Part shown: in pieces, positions 1 to 8,450 of the stretch
Layout: every line of letters starts with the position of its first letter
Position numbering within the stretch: position 1 is the first letter of the stretch
Assembly (NCBI RefSeq): GCF_009649815.1
Contig: NZ_WJIC01000011.1
Location: forward strand, 153,073 to 217,072
From: Nocardia sp. SYP-A9097
GTDB taxonomy: Bacteria > Actinomycetota > Actinomycetes > Mycobacteriales > Mycobacteriaceae
Reading direction: 5' to 3'
Length of the DNA stretch: 64,000 nucleotides
Position numbers and translations under genes: made by a program
The notes under the pieces: model-generated
Databases searched by the model: none
Seen by the model: the letters and a program-made list of their open reading frames with translations, nothing else
Told to the model about the DNA's origin: nothing

Positions 1-769
1 TTTCGAAGAGCGAGATCACCATTGCCAGCAGGCTGAACGCGCGCGGATCGTCATTGGCGCGCGCCATGAACGCGAACACCTCGATCTCGTTCTCCAGCGT
101 GGTGCCGTAGCCCGCGAGCACATGCACCCAATCATGCTGTGCCAGTAGCGGTGGCGCGGATCCGGGCAGCCCGGGGGTGACGAAGCCGCGGTCACGGTAG
201 AAGTCGGCCACGCCGCGACCGAGTGTCCCCATCGGCAGCTCGCGCAGTTCGCCCCAGCGGGCGGCCAGTACCGGATCATCGACCACCGCGCTCCAGGAAC
301 TGTCCAGCTCCGAGGTGTGCAGGGCATGCAGGCGCCCGGTGCCGAGTCCGCTCAGATACCCGTTGCGGGAGAAGTCGACCGCGGCCAGATCCTCCGCGCC
401 GTCGGCGTATTTCTGTGCGACGGAGATCATTTCGTCATCCACGTCCAAGGCGTCCGCGAACGCCCGCAACTGTTCGCCCACACAAGCCGGCAGCGGCCGC
501 ACCACCAGCGCCGCGAGCAGCATGGTCTGCACGACGCGTTCGCGGAAGATCCGATTGCGCCGGGTCAGGCCCTGCGCGTATTCCACCGGGGTGATCGGCG
601 CGAGCGCGTCCAACTCCACCGCATGCCCTGTCAGGGACAGGAACAGCGCCGGAATCAGCAACTGCTGCAGGGGTGTGAGCCCCTGCTCGCCCTGCGCCGC
701 GCTCACCACTCCGCGCGCCACCCACTGGACTTCGACCGCATCGGGTGGGGTCAGCAGCACATCACTCAT
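1..769 (-). CDS. Coq4-like protein, 3' end outside window
   Basis: The reading frame starts with ATG at 769 and runs off the left edge after 256 codons, so the C-terminus is missing. A GAGGA sequence lies about 7 bases before the ATG. Near residues 212-228 there is HDWVHVLAGYGTT followed by two Glu residues. This resembles the H-D-x-x-H...G-E signature of Coq4-family proteins, which act in ubiquinone biosynthesis in other organisms. Actinomycetes make menaquinone, so a role in ubiquinone synthesis is unlikely and the true role is unknown. The family assignment rests on this one motif. No signal peptide or clear membrane segment is visible. Confidence 0.6.
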   Translation of the reverse strand, partial: MSDVLLTPPDAVEVQWVARGVVSAAQGEQGLTPLQQLLIPALFLSLTGHAVELDALAPITPVEYAQGLTRRNRIFRERVVQTMLLAALVVRPLPACVGEQLRAFADALDVDDEMISVAQKYADGAEDLAAVDFSRNGYLSGLGTGRLHALHTSELDSSWSAVVDDPVLAARWGELRELPMGTLGRGVADFYRDRGFVTPGLPGSAPPLLAQHDWVHVLAGYGTTLENEIEVFAFMARANDDPRAFSLLAMVISLFE

Positions 770-920
770 CAGGGCATCCTCTGCACTCGGTCGGCACCCT
801 CGCCATTGTGGTTGTGAAACCGTCCGGCTGCGTGTTCATTTCACTTCTGGCGTACGAGTGGCCGCACCCCGCCGCGTTGCCTACAATTCGTGGTTCGAAC
901 CGAGGTAAGGGGGCAGCCCC

Positions 921-1430
921 GTGACTTCCGTACCCTCCCATCCCGCGGTGGCGGCGGCCACCGCCCGGCTGGCCGCGCTCGACCAGCAATTCCAGCCGGT
1001 GGCCCTCATCGAGCACGGCGACGGCGCGGCCGCGGTGCTGTTGGAGAGCCGCGACTTCCGCGTCATCGTCATAGTCGAACACCGCGACGACGAGTGGATA
1101 ACCCCGTCCATGGTCTCGGGCACCCCGCGCCCGGTCTCGCGATCCCGCCCCGCCCGCACCCTCGACCACCGCCCGCTACTGCGCATGAGCCGCACCCGCG
1201 TCGCCCACCCGGACCCCGATGGCCAACCCGCCCAAACCAGTTGGTCCGCGGTCCTGGGCACCGCCGCCGCCGACGCCACCACCCTCACGGTCATCTCCAC
1301 CATCGACAGCTACACCGCCCCCATCGCCCCCAACGGCCTGGCCTTCGCCCTGGTCCGCACCCGCACCGGCGAACACCCCCTCATCAACGTCCACACCGCC
1401 GACGGCCGCATAGTCCCCGTCGTCCCCTGA
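921..1430 (+). CDS. Hypothetical protein, 169 aa
   Basis: GTG start at 921, preceded by an AAGGGGG purine stretch in Shine-Dalgarno position. The 169-residue product has no motif I recognise. It has an Ala-rich N-terminal helix, a central Arg/Pro-rich segment (about residues 68-95) and a C-terminal part with regularly spaced hydrophobic residues that could form beta strands. No signal peptide or transmembrane segment is visible, so it is probably cytoplasmic. It stands divergently from the Coq4-like gene across a 151-base gap and is followed directly by a long hairpin. Confidence 0.6.
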   Translation: MTSVPSHPAVAAATARLAALDQQFQPVALIEHGDGAAAVLLESRDFRVIVIVEHRDDEWITPSMVSGTPRPVSRSRPARTLDHRPLLRMSRTRVAHPDPDGQPAQTSWSAVLGTAAADATTLTVISTIDSYTAPIAPNGLAFALVRTRTGEHPLINVHTADGRIVPVVP

Positions 1431-1438
1431 CCCCGACC

Positions 1439-1503
1439 AAGATCAACGGGACTTGACCGTGGCATTCGCCGCGTAGCGAACACGGTCAGATCCCGTTGAT
1501 CTT
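1439..1503. terminator. Long hairpin between two genes
   Basis: Two 23-base arms (1439-1461 and 1481-1503) are complementary at 21 positions. The 19-base loop contains a further 5-base stem (TTCGC/GCGAA). It starts 9 bases after the stop codon at 1430 and ends about 25 bases before the ATG at 1529. There is no T-tract, so it may be a non-canonical actinobacterial terminator, a REP-like repeat, or a regulatory structure for the downstream gene. Confidence 0.65.
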
Positions 1504-1528
1504 GTCGCGGCCGGATACGGTGGGGGCC

Positions 1529-2098
1529 ATGACAAATGGGGGCGGGGGCGTGCCTGACGCCGTGAACGACGTGGCCGCGGGTGCGGTGCTGGTGGTGCTG
1601 CGCGGGAATTCCGCGTCCGGGAAGTCCACCACCGCAACGACACTGCAGCATTCGATGGAGCGCAGTACCTGTGTGGTCGTGCCGCAGGATGTGGTGCGCC
1701 GCAAGATGACCTGGGAACCCGATGAGGCCGGGCGGATCAATGTCGAATTGATCGAGCACATCGCGACTTTCGCGCTCGCGCGCGGGCTCGTCACCATTGT
1801 CGAAGGCATCCTCGATACCCGCCGATACGGTGCCATGCTGGAGCGATTGGCGAATGCCGCGCCCCGCAGCCTGTTCTACGCCTTCGATCTCTCCTTCGAG
1901 GAGACCCTGCTCCGGCATGCGAGCCGCCCACTCGCGGCGGAGGTGCCGGAGAGTTTCCTCGCGCAGTGGTATCACGGCTGGCAGCCACTGGAATTCACCA
2001 CCGAAACCCGGATCGACGCGAGCTGGGATCTGACCACCATCACCGAGCGAATTCGCGGCGATATCGCGGCCGCCCGCACCGACGGGCCGGGTCGGTGA
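1529..2098 (+). CDS. P-loop kinase-like protein
   Basis: The Walker A motif GNSASGKST sits near residue 27, followed by a DVVRRKM segment and an EGILDTRRY segment typical of small P-loop kinases (adenylylsulfate, shikimate or zeta-toxin-like kinases that phosphorylate a small molecule). The length of 189 residues fits this group. The ATG at 1529 is preferred over an in-frame TTG at 1496 that would lie inside the hairpin arm. TACGGT lies 7 bases before the ATG and there is no Shine-Dalgarno sequence, suggesting a leaderless mRNA. The substrate cannot be told from the sequence. No antitoxin gene is adjacent, so a zeta-toxin role is not supported. Confidence 0.75.
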   Translation: MTNGGGGVPDAVNDVAAGAVLVVLRGNSASGKSTTATTLQHSMERSTCVVVPQDVVRRKMTWEPDEAGRINVELIEHIATFALARGLVTIVEGILDTRRYGAMLERLANAAPRSLFYAFDLSFEETLLRHASRPLAAEVPESFLAQWYHGWQPLEFTTETRIDASWDLTTITERIRGDIAAARTDGPGR

Positions 2099-2119
2099 AA
2101 TCGGCTTAGCATCGGGGAG

Positions 2120-3067
2120 GTGACCGCCGCACGCGTTGCCGCCACCGCAGCCTCCGCCGCACTCATCATGCTGACCGCCGGGTGCGGACATCCGTTCGCG
2201 CGGGCGACGGACGATGTCACCGTGTCGTTCGAATACGGTGGGCTGCAACGGCAATACCTGATCCACCGGCCCGCCGGGGTGGGTGCGCGACCACCGGTGG
2301 TACTGGTATTTCACGGGGGCGGCGGGACCGCGGAATCGATGACGAACTCCGCCGGATTCGACCGGCTCGCCGACTCCGAGGGATTTGTGGCCGTCTACCC
2401 CGTCGGCTATGAGAAGTCCTGGAGCGACGGCCGCGGCGCGGACACCAAGGCCGGGGCCGCGGGCATCGACGATGTCGGGTTCGTCTCGGCGCTCATCGAT
2501 CGCATCGTCGCCCAGGACGGGGTCGACGCCGATCGCGTGTACGCCACCGGAATCTCCAACGGCGGCATGTTCACCCAGGACCTGGGCTGCCGATTGTCCG
2601 ATAAGCTCGCCGCCATCGCACCCGTCGCGGGACCCCTGCCCGCAGCCGACGAATCCGCCTGCGCCACAACCCATCCCCTGCCGGTGCTGGAGATCCACGG
2701 CACCGCCGATCCGATCGTCCCCTACGACGGCGGCCCGGTACGCGTCACCTCCGGCAATCACGGCGGCAGCGGATCCAGTCCAGTGCTCTCGGTGGCAGCC
2801 ACCCAGCAGCTGTGGCGCACCAAGGACGGCTGCGGCCCGGTAACCAGCACTCCCCTCGCGCCGACCACCGATGACGGCACGACGGTGACCATCGAATCCG
2901 CCGACTGCGCCAATGGTGGCAAGGTCCAGCTCTATTCGATCACCGGCGGCGGCCACACCTGGCCGGACGGGCCGCAATACCTCCCGGCCGGATTGGTCGG
3001 CAAGGTCAGCCACCAATTCGATGCCACCCAGGTGATCTGGCGGTTCCTGTCGGCGTTCCACCGCTGA
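2120..3067 (+). CDS. lpqC: LpqC-like lipoprotein esterase
   Basis: A secreted alpha/beta hydrolase of the polyhydroxybutyrate depolymerase/LpqC type. The N-terminus has a signal peptide ending in the lipobox LTAGC (Cys22), so the protein should be anchored to the outer face of the membrane. The oxyanion-type HGGGG is at residues 65-69, the nucleophile in GISNGG (Ser146), the acid in HGTADP (Asp197) and the base in GGGHTW (His279). The 315 residues fit the family. The start is GTG at 2120: TAGCAT lies exactly 7 bases upstream, while the GGGGAGG abuts the codon too closely to serve as Shine-Dalgarno, so a leaderless mRNA is likely. The natural ester substrate is unknown. Confidence 0.85.
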   Translation: MTAARVAATAASAALIMLTAGCGHPFARATDDVTVSFEYGGLQRQYLIHRPAGVGARPPVVLVFHGGGGTAESMTNSAGFDRLADSEGFVAVYPVGYEKSWSDGRGADTKAGAAGIDDVGFVSALIDRIVAQDGVDADRVYATGISNGGMFTQDLGCRLSDKLAAIAPVAGPLPAADESACATTHPLPVLEIHGTADPIVPYDGGPVRVTSGNHGGSGSSPVLSVAATQQLWRTKDGCGPVTSTPLAPTTDDGTTVTIESADCANGGKVQLYSITGGGHTWPDGPQYLPAGLVGKVSHQFDATQVIWRFLSAFHR

Positions 3068-3254
3068 CCAGGCGCAACGCCGCCGGAACTGTCTTGTCCC
3101 GCCGGATTACCGAATACCCTGCCGCCGATGCCGTAAGCCCCTGCGTGCGGCCCGGTCGGCGCGCGCATGATGAAACCATCGGCCCGGAATCGTCGCCGAT
3201 GCGGCGCGCTGTGCGCGGCATCGCCCTGCGACGGACGTGCCGGAGGAGAAATCC

Positions 3255-4103
3255 ATGAACGCCTTGATTGCCGTTCTGGTTGTGATCGCGGCGCTGGCGC
3301 TGCTCACGGCGGCATTGTCGATTCGAGTGGTGTACCAGTACCAGCGCGGGGTGTTGTTCCGTCTCGGCCGGGTGGTCGGGGTCAGGCAGCCCGGCCTGAA
3401 CTTCATCATCCCGATCGTCGATCGCCTGTCACGGGTGTCCATGCGTATCGTGACCATGCCCATCCAGTCGCAGGGCATCATCACCCGGGACAATGTCAGC
3501 GTCGATATCTCCGCGGTGGCCTACTTCCGCGTGGTCGACGCCGAGAAGTCGGTGGTCGCGATCGAGAACGTCTACACCGCAATCGATCAGATCGCGCAGA
3601 CCACCCTGCGCAAAGTGGTGGGCCAGCATACGCTCGATCAGGCGCTCGCCGAGACCGACACGATCAATGTCGATATCCGTCAGATGCTGGACACCACCAC
3701 CCTGGAATGGGGTGTCGAGGTCACCCTCGTCGAGCTCAAGGACATCCAGCTGCCCGACAGCATGAAACGCGCGATGGCCAAGCAAGCCGAAGCCGAACGC
3801 GAGAAGCGGGCGAAAATCATTGCCGCAGAGGGTGAATCGATGGCTGCGGCAGCGCTCGGCGACGCGTCGGACATAATGATGGCGCACCCGCTCGCCCTGC
3901 AATTGCGCAATCTGCAGACGCTCATCGAACTCGGTGTCGACAAGAACACCACCGTCGTCTTCCCCGCCCCGATGATGAGCTCGATCGGTGATATCGGCTC
4001 CTTCTTCGCCCGTGAAACCGCCGCTGCGGCCGGCACGATCCTTCCGACGGTGACCGCAGCGGCCGTCGCGGTTCCCAATGGATCCGGCGATGGTGCGTAC
4101 TGA
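3255..4103 (+). CDS. SPFH/band 7 protein, slipin (stomatin-like)
   Basis: 282 residues. One N-terminal membrane helix (about residues 3-26) is followed by a band 7 domain beginning RVVYQYQRGVLFRLGR, the characteristic slipin opening. After it comes an Ala/Glu-rich coiled coil (AEAEREKRAKIIAAEGES) and an Ala-rich tail. Stomatin-like proteins form ring-shaped oligomers on the inner membrane face and organise membrane domains. The ATG at 3255 has GGAGGAG at the right distance. No NfeD-family protease gene is adjacent, although slipins are often paired with one. The next gene is an integral membrane protein on the same strand, about 110 bases away. Confidence 0.88.
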   Translation: MNALIAVLVVIAALALLTAALSIRVVYQYQRGVLFRLGRVVGVRQPGLNFIIPIVDRLSRVSMRIVTMPIQSQGIITRDNVSVDISAVAYFRVVDAEKSVVAIENVYTAIDQIAQTTLRKVVGQHTLDQALAETDTINVDIRQMLDTTTLEWGVEVTLVELKDIQLPDSMKRAMAKQAEAEREKRAKIIAAEGESMAAAALGDASDIMMAHPLALQLRNLQTLIELGVDKNTTVVFPAPMMSSIGDIGSFFARETAAAAGTILPTVTAAAVAVPNGSGDGAY

Positions 4104-4211
4104 TCGGCGGTGACTAGGACGGCAACGGCGCGGTTACCAGGTGTTTCCCCGGGTGCGGTCTAGATTCGGGCTCGAATTGTACTGCTCTAGCAGGAAAGCG
4201 GGTGTGATCGT

Positions 4212-5078
4212 ATGACTATGGGCGAACCGTGGCCGTCCGGCGGCCAGGATTGGCAACCGACCGGCATACCTGGTGAAGCGCTGGTGGAATTGGATGTGTT
4301 TCCGCCGGAACAGCATCAACGCTGGACGGTGCTGCTGCGACTGCTGCTGGCCATTCCGCAATTGATCGTCATGTGGTTCCTGGGATTCGCCGCGTTCGTG
4401 GTGGTGGTCTGCGGCTGGTTCGGCGCACTGTTCACCGGGCGACTACCGCAGTGGTGTGGTGAATTCCTGCGCGGCTACTTCTCCTACAGCGCCCGCGTGT
4501 ACGGGTACCTCATGCTGGTGGTCGACGAATACCCGCCGTTCGCCTGGAATCCGCCGAATTACCCGGTCCGCGTGCTCTTTCCGCCGCCGACGGAGTTGAA
4601 TCGGCTCGCGGTGCTGTTCCGGTTGATCCTGGCCTTCCCGATTCTGGTGTTCACCAGCTGGCTCGTGTCGGGCTGGGCGATGCTGGCATTCGTGTTCTGG
4701 CTGATCGTACTGATCACCGGGCGTATGCCGCGCTCGGTCTTCGAGGCGACCACCGCGATCATGCGCACCGAATTGCGTACGCAGGCTTACACATATCTGC
4801 TGACCCCGGCCTATCTGAAGGGCGTGTTCGGCGATCAGACCGGGGTGCCCGTCGATCCGGCCACCGCGCAATGGGGGCAGCCGGTCCGGCAGTGGGGCCA
4901 GCCCGCGCCGCAATCGCCGACCCGGCCGCTGCTGCTCTCGCGCGGCGGGCAGGTACTGCTCATCGTCATGCTCATTCTGGGCATTCTGGCGAGCATGCTG
5001 CAGACCGTGACCGGCGATGACGGCGACATCGACGACTTCTCGCTGGCGCGGACCACCTCGCAGATCCTCACACCGTAG
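4212..5078 (+). CDS. DUF4389 membrane protein
   Basis: 288 residues with two similar halves. Each has an amphipathic lead-in (RWTVLLRLLLAIPQLIVM and RLAVLFRLILAFPILVF) followed by hydrophobic helices and a TGR-P motif (FTGRLPQW and ITGRMPRS). This tandem arrangement is typical of DUF4389 proteins of actinomycetes. A Gln/Pro-rich linker (about 215-240) leads to one more membrane helix near the C-terminus. The function is unknown. The ATG at 4212 follows AGGAAAG. The last 11 bases overlap the end of the convergent amidase remnant. Confidence 0.8.
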   Translation: MTMGEPWPSGGQDWQPTGIPGEALVELDVFPPEQHQRWTVLLRLLLAIPQLIVMWFLGFAAFVVVVCGWFGALFTGRLPQWCGEFLRGYFSYSARVYGYLMLVVDEYPPFAWNPPNYPVRVLFPPPTELNRLAVLFRLILAFPILVFTSWLVSGWAMLAFVFWLIVLITGRMPRSVFEATTAIMRTELRTQAYTYLLTPAYLKGVFGDQTGVPVDPATAQWGQPVRQWGQPAPQSPTRPLLLSRGGQVLLIVMLILGILASMLQTVTGDDGDIDDFSLARTTSQILTP

Positions 5079-5745
5079 AACGCCGGTCGGTGGTGGACGG
5101 AAAACGGTGCGCCGCTTCGAGTTCGAACGCGGACTCCAGCAGCGTCCGTTCATCGCCGTCGGCTGCCGAGAGTTGCACACCGATGGGCATGCCCGCCTCG
5201 GATATGCCCATCGGGAGCGAAATCGCCGGGGTATCGGCCACATTATTGATCGGGGTGAACCCGACGTAATTCGTCAACCGGGTCATCAGCTCATCGAATT
5301 CGACTGTGGGGCTGAGGTATCCGAGCTTCGGTGTGGTGTGGCAGAGCACCGGCGAGAGAATCAGCTCATGCTTGGCGAACATGCCCGCCACCGCAGCAGC
5401 GGTACCGCGCAACCGCCACAGCGCGGCGGGCGTGCGATGCAGATTCGCCCGATGATGCGCCCGCAATCCGCTTGTGAGGCCGTCGAATTCGGCTGGATCG
5501 AAGGATCGGCCGAAGGTGAGCTTGCCCGCCGTACCGATCAGATCCGCCAAAAGCGCCCAGAGCTGGATGAAATCATCGGCCCACCCGCGAGTGACCGGCA
5601 GCCGCACCGGTTCGACCGTATGACCCGAGTGCTCGAGCAGCGCCGCGGTGTACCGCACCGCCGCAGTGGTTTCCGCATCCACCGGCTCGCCCGTCCGCGC
5701 TACGAGGAAGGTCCTCGAATACCGATCTCGCAGACCGGTTTCGGC
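5068..5745 (-). pseudogene. Amidase remnant, C-terminal half only
   Basis: The frame encodes about 225 residues matching the C-terminal part of amidase-signature enzymes: a VDAETTAAVRYTAALLEHSG helix, NYVGFTPINNVADTPAISLP and GMPIGVQLSAADGDE. Full-length amidases have about 450-500 residues and carry the Ser-Ser-Lys triad and the Gly/Ser-rich signature in the N-terminal half. That half is absent. Upstream, the frame only continues as antisense of the next gene. The remnant begins right where the gene ending at 5747 stops, which suggests a deletion joined the two. It is almost certainly non-catalytic. Confidence 0.8.
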
Positions 5746-5746
5746 G

Positions 5747-6226
5747 CTAGTCGAGATCCGATTCGAACCCGGCGCGGCGGGCGGCGGTCGCGAGCGCGGG
5801 CTCATCCCACTCGTACACCGTGAACAACGTGACCTGCGGATATGTCCGATTAGCATGGCGCAGGATCCCGGCCAGGTGTCCGGCGAGCTGCTCATCGCCG
5901 AGCCCGCGACGGAAGATGACCCGCCCGGTGGAGGCGTAATCCCGCCCGCTCAGCACCGTGCACTGCAGATCCAGCCGGCCGTCCGGATTGCGCACACCCA
6001 GATCCAACTGCACATGCGGGACATCGAGGTGCGAATTGTCCAGCCAACCCGCGACCTCCTCGAGCGACCAGTCCCGGGCGGCGAATTCGGCATCGGAACT
6101 GGCGCTGTACAGCTCGGCCAGCTCCACCGCGGCGGGATCGATCGCCAGGGCGTCCGCATCGGCCAGGATCAGATCGCGGGGCGGCCGCCAATCACCCAGG
6201 CGGGCATGCCAGATCGTGACGGACAT
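5747..6226 (-). CDS. Hypothetical protein, 159 aa
   Basis: ATG start at 6226, product MSVTIWHARLGDW... with 159 residues, acidic. The C-terminal part (TVYEWDEPALATAARRAGFE) resembles the last strand and helix of GNAT acetyltransferases, but no acetyl-CoA binding loop (R/Q-x-x-G-x-G/A) can be seen, so I do not call it an acetyltransferase. No signal peptide or membrane helix. It is on the same strand as the aldo/keto reductase upstream (77-base gap) and abuts the amidase remnant downstream. Confidence 0.6.
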   Translation of the reverse strand: MSVTIWHARLGDWRPPRDLILADADALAIDPAAVELAELYSASSDAEFAARDWSLEEVAGWLDNSHLDVPHVQLDLGVRNPDGRLDLQCTVLSGRDYASTGRVIFRRGLGDEQLAGHLAGILRHANRTYPQVTLFTVYEWDEPALATAARRAGFESDLD

Positions 6227-6303
6227 CGGGATCTCGATTCGCTCGACTGCATCAGGGCTGATCGGGAAGCTCGAAGATCACCGTGATGATACCGGGGCCG
6301 CGA

Positions 6304-7347
6304 TCACAGCGTGCCTTCCCGGGCCGCGCGCCACAGGTCGACCTCACCGTCGTCATCGAGGAGTTTGTCGATGGCGGACAACTCCTCGGCGGTGAATTCG
6401 AGATTGGCCAGGGCTCCGACATTCTGATCCAACTGCGCCACCGAGGACGCGCCGACCACCAGCGAGGTGACCCGCGGATCGCGCAGCGCCCAAGCCAACG
6501 CCAGCTGAGCCAGGCTCTGATCACGCTCGGCGGCAATATCGTTCAGCGCGCGCAGCCTGACCCGCATCGCCTCGGTGAGCAATTCGGTCTGGAACGATGT
6601 GCCCTGTGTGGCACGTGATCCCGCCGGAACACCGTCGAGATACTTCGAGGTGAGCAGTCCCTGCGCCAGCGCGGTGAAGCCGATCACGCCGAAACCCTGC
6701 GCCTGCGCCGCATCGAGCAACCCCTCGGTTTCGATCCACCGATTGAGCATCGAATACGACGGCTGATGAATGAGCAGCGGCGTGCCCAGCTCGCGCAGCA
6801 ATCCGGCCATGGTCGCCGCATCGCGCGCGGTATACGAGGAAATGCCCACATACAGGGCTTTCCCTTGCCGCACAGCGGTATCCAGCGCCGTCGCGGTCTC
6901 CTCCAACGGCGTCGTCGGATCGAATCGATGCGAATAATAGATATCGACATAGTCCAGCCCGAGCCTGCGCAAGGACTGATCGAGCGAGGCCAGCAGATAC
7001 TTCCGCGACCCACCACCCTGACCGTACGGCCCCGGCCACATATCCCAGCCCGCCTTGGTGGAGACGATCAACTCGTCCCGATAGCCGGCCAGATCCTCGC
7101 GCAGTATCCGTCCGGCATTGATCTCGACGGCGCCGTACGGCGGACCATAGTTATTGGCGAGATCGAAATGCGTGATCCCGGAGTCGAACGCGCGCAACGC
7201 GATAGCACGCTGCCCCTCGAAGGGTCGATCATCACCGAAGTTGTGCCAGAACCCGAGCGACAACAGCGGCAGATCCAATCCGGAACGTCCACTCCGGCGA
7301 TAGCGCATCGCCCCGTCATAGCGGGCGGGATCAGGAAGATACGGCAC
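6304..7347 (-). CDS. Aldo/keto reductase, YghZ/Gpr type
   Basis: 347 residues of the aldo/keto reductase fold, closest to the L-glyceraldehyde 3-phosphate reductase/potassium-channel beta-subunit branch. Visible landmarks are THFDLANNYGPPYGAVE near the N-terminus (Asp and Tyr of the catalytic tetrad), STKAGWDMWPGPYG (Lys), YYSHRFDP (His), and the NADPH-binding part GFTALAQGLL...VVGASSVAQL. The family reduces small aldehydes with NADPH. Start is GTG at 7347 with GAGGAGA 8 bases upstream. It is expected to be cytoplasmic. The physiological substrate cannot be read from sequence. Confidence 0.9.
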   Translation of the reverse strand: MPYLPDPARYDGAMRYRRSGRSGLDLPLLSLGFWHNFGDDRPFEGQRAIALRAFDSGITHFDLANNYGPPYGAVEINAGRILREDLAGYRDELIVSTKAGWDMWPGPYGQGGGSRKYLLASLDQSLRRLGLDYVDIYYSHRFDPTTPLEETATALDTAVRQGKALYVGISSYTARDAATMAGLLRELGTPLLIHQPSYSMLNRWIETEGLLDAAQAQGFGVIGFTALAQGLLTSKYLDGVPAGSRATQGTSFQTELLTEAMRVRLRALNDIAAERDQSLAQLALAWALRDPRVTSLVVGASSVAQLDQNVGALANLEFTAEELSAIDKLLDDDGEVDLWRAAREGTL

Positions 7348-7439
7348 TGGTCATCTCCTCTGGTTCGCGGATCTCCGGCTCCGCGCCAGTTTGCCTGTGC
7401 CGCGCCGGTGTTGGTGTCCGCACCGGCTACGACGCGCGG

Positions 7440-8234
7440 TCAGGGTTTGCGGGCTACGCCGCAGTAGCAGGAGACCTTGGCGTCATAGGACCGGGGGAAG
7501 TCGGTGGTTTGCTCGAGTCCCCACCGGTGTGGTGGTACGACACCGGGTTCGACCAGTTCGAGTCCGTCGAACCAGGAGGTGACCTCGTCGTGGGTGCGGA
7601 CCTGCGCGGGGAGCTTGCGAACGCGATAGACGTTCTGCGCTGCCTCCACCTGATCGGGCGCGAAATCGGATGTGATGGTGCAGATTACGAGGTAGGAGCC
7701 GGGTGCGAGCGCGTCGAGGAAGGTCGACACGATCTTGTTGATATCGGCCTCGACGAAATGCAGCAGCGCGATCATGCTCAACCCGACCGGTTTGCTCAGG
7801 TCGAGCAGCTCGGTCAGTTCCGGGGCCGCCAGGATCGCCCTCGGATCAGTGACATCACCGTGGATATAGGTCGTCGCCCCCAACCTACTGTCCGTCGTCA
7901 TCAGCGCACGCGCATGCGCCAGCACCAGCGGATCATTGTCGACGTACACCACCCGCGAATCCGGTGCGGTCTGCTGCGCGATCTGATGCAGGTTGGGCTC
8001 GGTGGGAACCCCGGTACCGATATCGAGGAACTGCCGCACACCCGCCGCCGCCAGGAACCGGGTACTGCGATGCATGAACTGGCGATTGACCCGTGCGGCC
8101 GCACGAATATGCGGCCACGCTCGCAGGATCTCCTGCGCGGCCGTCCTATCGATCTCGTAGTTGTCCTTGCCACCGAGAAAGTAGTCGTATATCCGGGACG
8201 TATGTGGCTGGTCCAGTGGATTGTCTCCGTCCAT
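7440..8234 (-). CDS. SAM-dependent methyltransferase, PF04672 family
   Basis: 264 residues beginning MDGDNPLDQPHTSRIYDYFL, the diagnostic opening of the actinobacterial S-adenosyl methyltransferase family PF04672 (DUF574). The SAM-binding loop is FLDIGTGVPTEPN, followed by VVYVDNDP and the HGDVTDP segment. This family is greatly expanded in Nocardia and Streptomyces. The substrates are mostly unknown. The frame is open further upstream, but that part does not resemble the family, so ATG 8234 is chosen. The region upstream holds a tRNA 3'-end copy and its terminator. Confidence 0.88.
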   Translation of the reverse strand: MDGDNPLDQPHTSRIYDYFLGGKDNYEIDRTAAQEILRAWPHIRAAARVNRQFMHRSTRFLAAAGVRQFLDIGTGVPTEPNLHQIAQQTAPDSRVVYVDNDPLVLAHARALMTTDSRLGATTYIHGDVTDPRAILAAPELTELLDLSKPVGLSMIALLHFVEADINKIVSTFLDALAPGSYLVICTITSDFAPDQVEAAQNVYRVRKLPAQVRTHDEVTSWFDGLELVEPGVVPPHRWGLEQTTDFPRSYDAKVSCYCGVARKP

Positions 8235-8280
8235 CCCTGCACAGGGTAGTCCGTCTGTTTCGCGCTGCCCCCGGAAACGC

Positions 8281-8316
8281 GAAACGGGTGGCTTCTGTGA
8301 AGAAGCCGCCCGTTTC
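8281..8316 (-). terminator. Hairpin next to the tRNA-Leu 3'-end copy
   Basis: A 16-base stem (8281-8296 with 8301-8316, one G-T type mismatch) and a GTGA loop. In the direction of the tRNA-Leu gene it follows directly after the duplicated tRNA 3' end, in the same relative position as the terminator of the intact tRNA at 10458-10487. Confidence 0.65.
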
Positions 8317-8317
8317 G

Positions 8318-8334
8318 TCGGTGTCGAGAGGGGG
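8318..8334 (-). repeat. Duplicated tRNA-Leu 3' end (candidate attachment site)
   Basis: Seventeen bases are identical to 10488-10504, which contain the last 13 bases of the tRNA-Leu gene and 4 bases beyond it. The identity stops inside the T-stem. The two copies are direct repeats 2170 bases apart and enclose one protein gene. The layout matches attL/attR of an element that integrated at a tRNA 3' end and rebuilt the tRNA. Confidence 0.65.
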
Positions 8335-8450
8335 CACGACCACACCGAAGTGATGTCGGTGCCGGATGATTCGATACTGCGGACACGCGGCCATGGGCCG
8401 GACGCACTTCGGGGGTTCGATGAACGAGTCAGCGGCACTACGGAACTGGG

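Noticed and set aside
1529..2098. Zeta-toxin of a toxin-antitoxin pair
   Set aside because: P-loop kinase fold fits, but there is no small antitoxin gene next to it.
1310..3061. A 583-codon open frame on the minus strand
   Set aside because: Antisense to the kinase-like and LpqC-like genes, both of which have complete catalytic motifs on the plus strand.
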